Shown here: in pieces, positions 61,301 to 64,000 of the stretch | How positions within the stretch are numbered: the first letter of the stretch is position 1 | Layout: each line of letters opens with the position of its first letter | Assembly (NCBI GenBank): GCA_017311315.1 | Contig: CM029613.1 | Location: 1,242,501-1,306,500, forward strand | Reading direction: 5' to 3' | DNA length: 64,000 nt | From: Dendrocalamus latiflorus | Lineage: Eukaryota > Streptophyta > Magnoliopsida > Poales > Poaceae | Notes under the pieces: model-generated | Seen by the model: only the letters and a program-made list of their open reading frames with translations | Databases searched by the model: none | What the model was told of the DNA's origin: nothing | Program-made: the position numbers and the translations under genes

Positions 61301-63079
61301 TGATTCAGTGCCTGATAGCCAGTTAACTGAACTTGAGAAGGTTAAGCGTAACCTTAGGAAGGTAACTAATTCCATGGCCGAAGCCTCGAAAGTATCTAGT
61401 CCTGCAACTGAGATCCCTGACCATCAAGAGGTCCAGTGTGAGAAACCTCTGAGAAATGCACAGGAAGTTCCAATTTATCCTGAGTTTGAAGAACCTCACA
61501 ATGATAATCTATTGGAGAATGCAAAGATAGATATTCTAGTACCCGATCTCCAACCTGAACTGGAAGTTACGTCGCATCCAGTCACAACTGAAGAAATAGT
61601 TGATGAACCGACTGTCGTTGCTCCAGCAGCTGAAACTATGCTTTTACAGGACATAAATAATGAAGAAAATGCTTTACTGAATGATGTGGAGCAGAGATCC
61701 AAAGAAGAACCTCTTTCTACCGAAAGCCTTAAAAGCGGCAAGAGGAGGTCTTCAATCTCAACTAAGTCAGAATACCCAGAAAATGGCTCCAAAAATTCTC
61801 CAGCTCTGCCCAGCTACATGGCTGCAACAGAATCTGCAAAGGCGAAACTGCGGGGACAGATTTCACCTAGACTTAGCTCCGATTCAGCGGAGAAAAATGG
61901 CTTCACCCGCCGCCATTCCCTCCCTTCCTCTACCAATGGTAAGTTGACCTCACACTCGCCACGCACACAAAGGCCAACCCATGCTAGTGGCAAAGAGGGA
62001 GTGAAAGGCGACAATTCTATGCTGTCTTCAAGAGATGCGAGTGGTAAGTACTAAAGATTTCTGAAGACTCATGATCACATTAGTAAATCTATCTCATGCC
62101 TCGTCGTATTACGCCATCGATTTTCTTATCTTCAAATATGTGTATAATGTTTTGGGCTATTTCAACCTAACAACATTGTACTAACTGATAATATCAACAT
62201 AAGAGAACTTGCATGATTTATAAGAAAATTGTTGATAGGCGGCGATTAGGCGCAGGTATGCCGCCCAACTAGCGCCTTGGTGGACACTGATCATATCCTG
62301 TCACCTTCGTTTTGTTCTAAATAAAAATGAGACAAACTGTTCAATAACCCCTTTTTCTTTGACATAGCTGGGACCTGAACAGTCGACTATCCCTTTTATT
62401 TAGTTTCGCTAAGGTAATCAGTTAAACTGACTGAAACAATGTGTAAAATTGCAATGACCATACTTATGCATGCACCCTGAAACCATGAATAGTGTGTGAG
62501 CCATTCTTCTGTATTAAGTCAAGGCGAAAAAGGCTTATCAAGATTTGGGATATCCGCCTTAAGTTTAGCTTGTTTGTTCAAACTTCTAAGAGGATGCCAG
62601 TTAGTGGCCATCCGTCAATGTCGCCTAAGATCACCTAAGATCCAAGAAATGAGTTTGTGAAGAAACAAAAATATGACATGCACGGCACATTATCGACAGG
62701 CAGTGGTAGGTGCTGTGGTGCTACTTGTGCTCACGGAGTTATACACTGTATATAGTATTTAAGATAATAGGGGGTGACACTTTGGCCTTGGCTTTCTATT
62801 CATGTCAGGTTTAGCATCCTCTGCTCGTAGGTACCCTTTTTATAAATGGCACGTGCTTGTTAAGATTTTGAATTTCATACTTCTGGGTTTAAAAGATAAG
62901 AATAGCCAAGGAATAATTGGTCACATGAAATTCATCACTTCGCAACTCTATTGATCATATTGATTAAATGTGAATACGAGTGTTGTGTATGATATTTTCT
63001 CGCCTTGGTTTAATTTGGCCTTTGCTTTTCCAAAAAAATGTCAACAGAGAGACCAATCAAAGCAGAGTGGAGACGGTGA
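58335..63079 (+). CDS. IQD: IQ67-domain (IQD) calmodulin-binding protein
   Basis: Six exons: 58335-58424, 58560-58844, 59412-59615, 60725-60781, 60984-62043 and 63048-63079. All GT-AG borders join in phase and give 575 residues. The start is MKKSPAKWIKSVLFGKKSSR, typical of the family's basic N-terminus. The IQ67 domain (about 107-175) crosses the exon 2/3 junction, the hallmark intron position of IQD genes: AAVKAQAAFRGYL, ARRAFRALKGIIRLQALIRG, HLVRRQAVSTL and IVKFQALVRGRNVR. The long exon 5 is Lys/Glu/Ser-rich with four repeats of the K-(P/V/L)-KRN-x-RK kind (KLKRNARKSS, KPKRNPRKFT, KVKRNLRKVT, KPLRNAQEV). A DUF4005 region follows (about 485-535: LPSYMAATESAKAKLRGQ). The end is ERPIKAEWRR. 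The family links calmodulin to microtubules and membranes. This long form most resembles the IQD28-32 group. Confidence 0.93.
59016..59294. mobile_element. Mutator-type foldback element in IQD intron 2
   Basis: The left arm GAGTAAAGTCCATTACCGGT, extending for about 100 bp, is mirrored by the right arm ending ACCGGTAATGGACTTTACTC. The flanks CGCACATAA (59007-59015) and CGCACGTAA (59295-59303) are a 9-bp duplication with one mismatch. The internal motif CCGGNNNTNAAACTTT is repeated several times in each arm. It is transcribed with the IQD pre-mRNA and would form a long hairpin. Confidence 0.85.
62044..63047 (+). other. IQD intron 5
   Basis: About 1 kb without coding signals. It includes GATAGGCGGCGATTAGGCGC near 62236 and an AT-rich remainder. 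The last exon adds only ten codons. Confidence 0.7.
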
Positions 63080-64000
63080 AGATGCAGCCAATCGAAGGCC
63101 AAATCCACCATCTGAGTAGTGCAACGTTTGGGTGGATGACGTCTGCAGTTTGCTCCAATTGTTTTGCTTCTGATGTAAAAATGTTCTCTTTCTGTGACAA
63201 TGGACCAGCTTTGTTGTGGTGTACCTGGTGCGAGTTCGACTCATTTATAGGGTTTTGCGTCCTGCCTTGTTATGTATAGCTCAAGTGTTTCCGGTTTGTT
63301 TGGATCCCCCCACCCCGAGACACCCTGCTTTGTTAAAGGGAGCTGCTGATGCTAGAGAGCACCTGGATTGAACAATCTTAGCCCGTTTGGACTTCTCTGT
63401 ACTGATGAGTTGAGTGCCATTCATGATACATTCATTGTTTGCTTTTCCCGGCTGCCTTTTCATGTCCTGCTAGTGTGTGTCAAGGAGTAGGGTTGCTTTG
63501 CTTGTGTTGTGTTTGTGAGAGATCTTGTGCCTGCAACATGGATGTGTTTGTCAGCATGTCGGCAACGTGGATGTCTGCAGTACACGCCCCTTGAAGCACA
63601 CACAAACGATGCAAAAAAAAAAAAATGCCTTGGACGGGATAAAGAGATCGTGGTGATCAGGTCCAAATGAGCTGCAACGGAGCAAGCGCTGGTTCGCACT
63701 GGTGGTATGTTTGGATTCAGCGAGTTTGCCGTACCCTCGTATGGATTTGGATGACCATGCTTGGAGCCGCGTGAGACGGAGGTCGGGAGGTGGATCAGAT
63801 TGTGGGCGGGGTGCGTGCTTGTCCTCCTGCTGCTGTCCCGTTGGGCGTTGGCCCGTGGCGCAACCGTGGCAGCGTTCGGGTCGCGGTGGCTGCTGGTTTG
63901 GGGTTGTGCGGGCCGACAGTCCTGCCTCACGAGCATCACGGAAGCCTCGACCCCGCGACTACTTCGTGGCCGCCGAAGCGGAACAGTTTTTTTCAAATTA
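63080..64000 (+). other. IQD 3' UTR and downstream DNA
   Basis: The first few hundred bases are probably the 3' UTR. An A-run lies at 63613-63625. A minus-strand open frame of 178 codons (63460-63996) is Ser/His/Arg-rich, starts without ATG and shows no domain, so I do not call it a gene. Confidence 0.45.

Noticed and set aside
63460..63996. 178-codon minus-strand frame at the right edge
   Set aside because: No ATG start, low-complexity Ser/His/Arg composition, and it overlaps the IQD downstream region.

Overview
This window is nuclear DNA of a grass, probably panicoid. The evidence is spliced genes with plant GT-AG introns, GC-rich first exons, plant mobile domain (PMD) pseudogenes, many MITEs, and LTR retrotransposons primed by initiator tRNA-Met. 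I cannot name the species. All exon models below were read by eye from splice sites and frame continuity.

Four conserved genes are supported. (1) Minus strand, 10688-4905: a nine-exon Btz/CASC3 family gene, the MLN51 homolog of the exon junction complex. (2) Plus strand, 15356-20155: a 14-exon tRNA-His guanylyltransferase (THG1) with two tandem Thg1 domains; the second has lost metal-binding residues. (3) Minus strand, 24414-22693: a two-exon gene for an 80-residue single-pass membrane protein. (4) Plus strand, 58335-63079: a six-exon IQ67-domain (IQD) calmodulin-binding protein. These genes belong to unrelated processes, and nothing suggests they act together.

Layout. 1-2200: 5' part of a PMD pseudogene beside a 30-bp minisatellite that carries a telomere-like CCCTAAA core, then an 86-bp tandem repeat. 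2400-4700: MITEs, ending in a Mutator-type foldback just beyond the MLN51 stop codon. 4900-10700: MLN51. 11-14 kb: a MITE and a second PMD pseudogene. 14.3-20.2 kb: THG1 with an odd histone H2A-like upstream exon. 20.6-24.4 kb: a second copy of the same MITE, unrecognised exons, and the small membrane-protein gene. 26.4-34 kb: a possible promoter and leader exon, a 5.1-kb LTR-like insertion, and remains of an S1 RNA-binding-domain gene. 34017-38776: a complete but rearranged Ty1/copia element on the minus strand with a perfect GTAAT duplication. 39-44 kb: degraded retroelement pieces and two hAT-type elements with exact 8-bp duplications. 44093-55068: a very young Ty3/gypsy chromovirus-like element with nearly identical 3.7-kb LTRs, an intact gag, a collapsed pol and a leader made of an array of small hairpins; it sits inside a Tourist-type MITE. 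55.2-58.3 kb: intergenic DNA and the IQD promoter. 58.3-63.1 kb: IQD, with a Mutator-type foldback element in intron 2.

The most unusual items are the hairpin array in the chromovirus leader, the very young element whose pol is already destroyed, the copia element with an internally duplicated reverse-transcriptase segment plus a TRIM-like insert, and the degenerate second domain of THG1.
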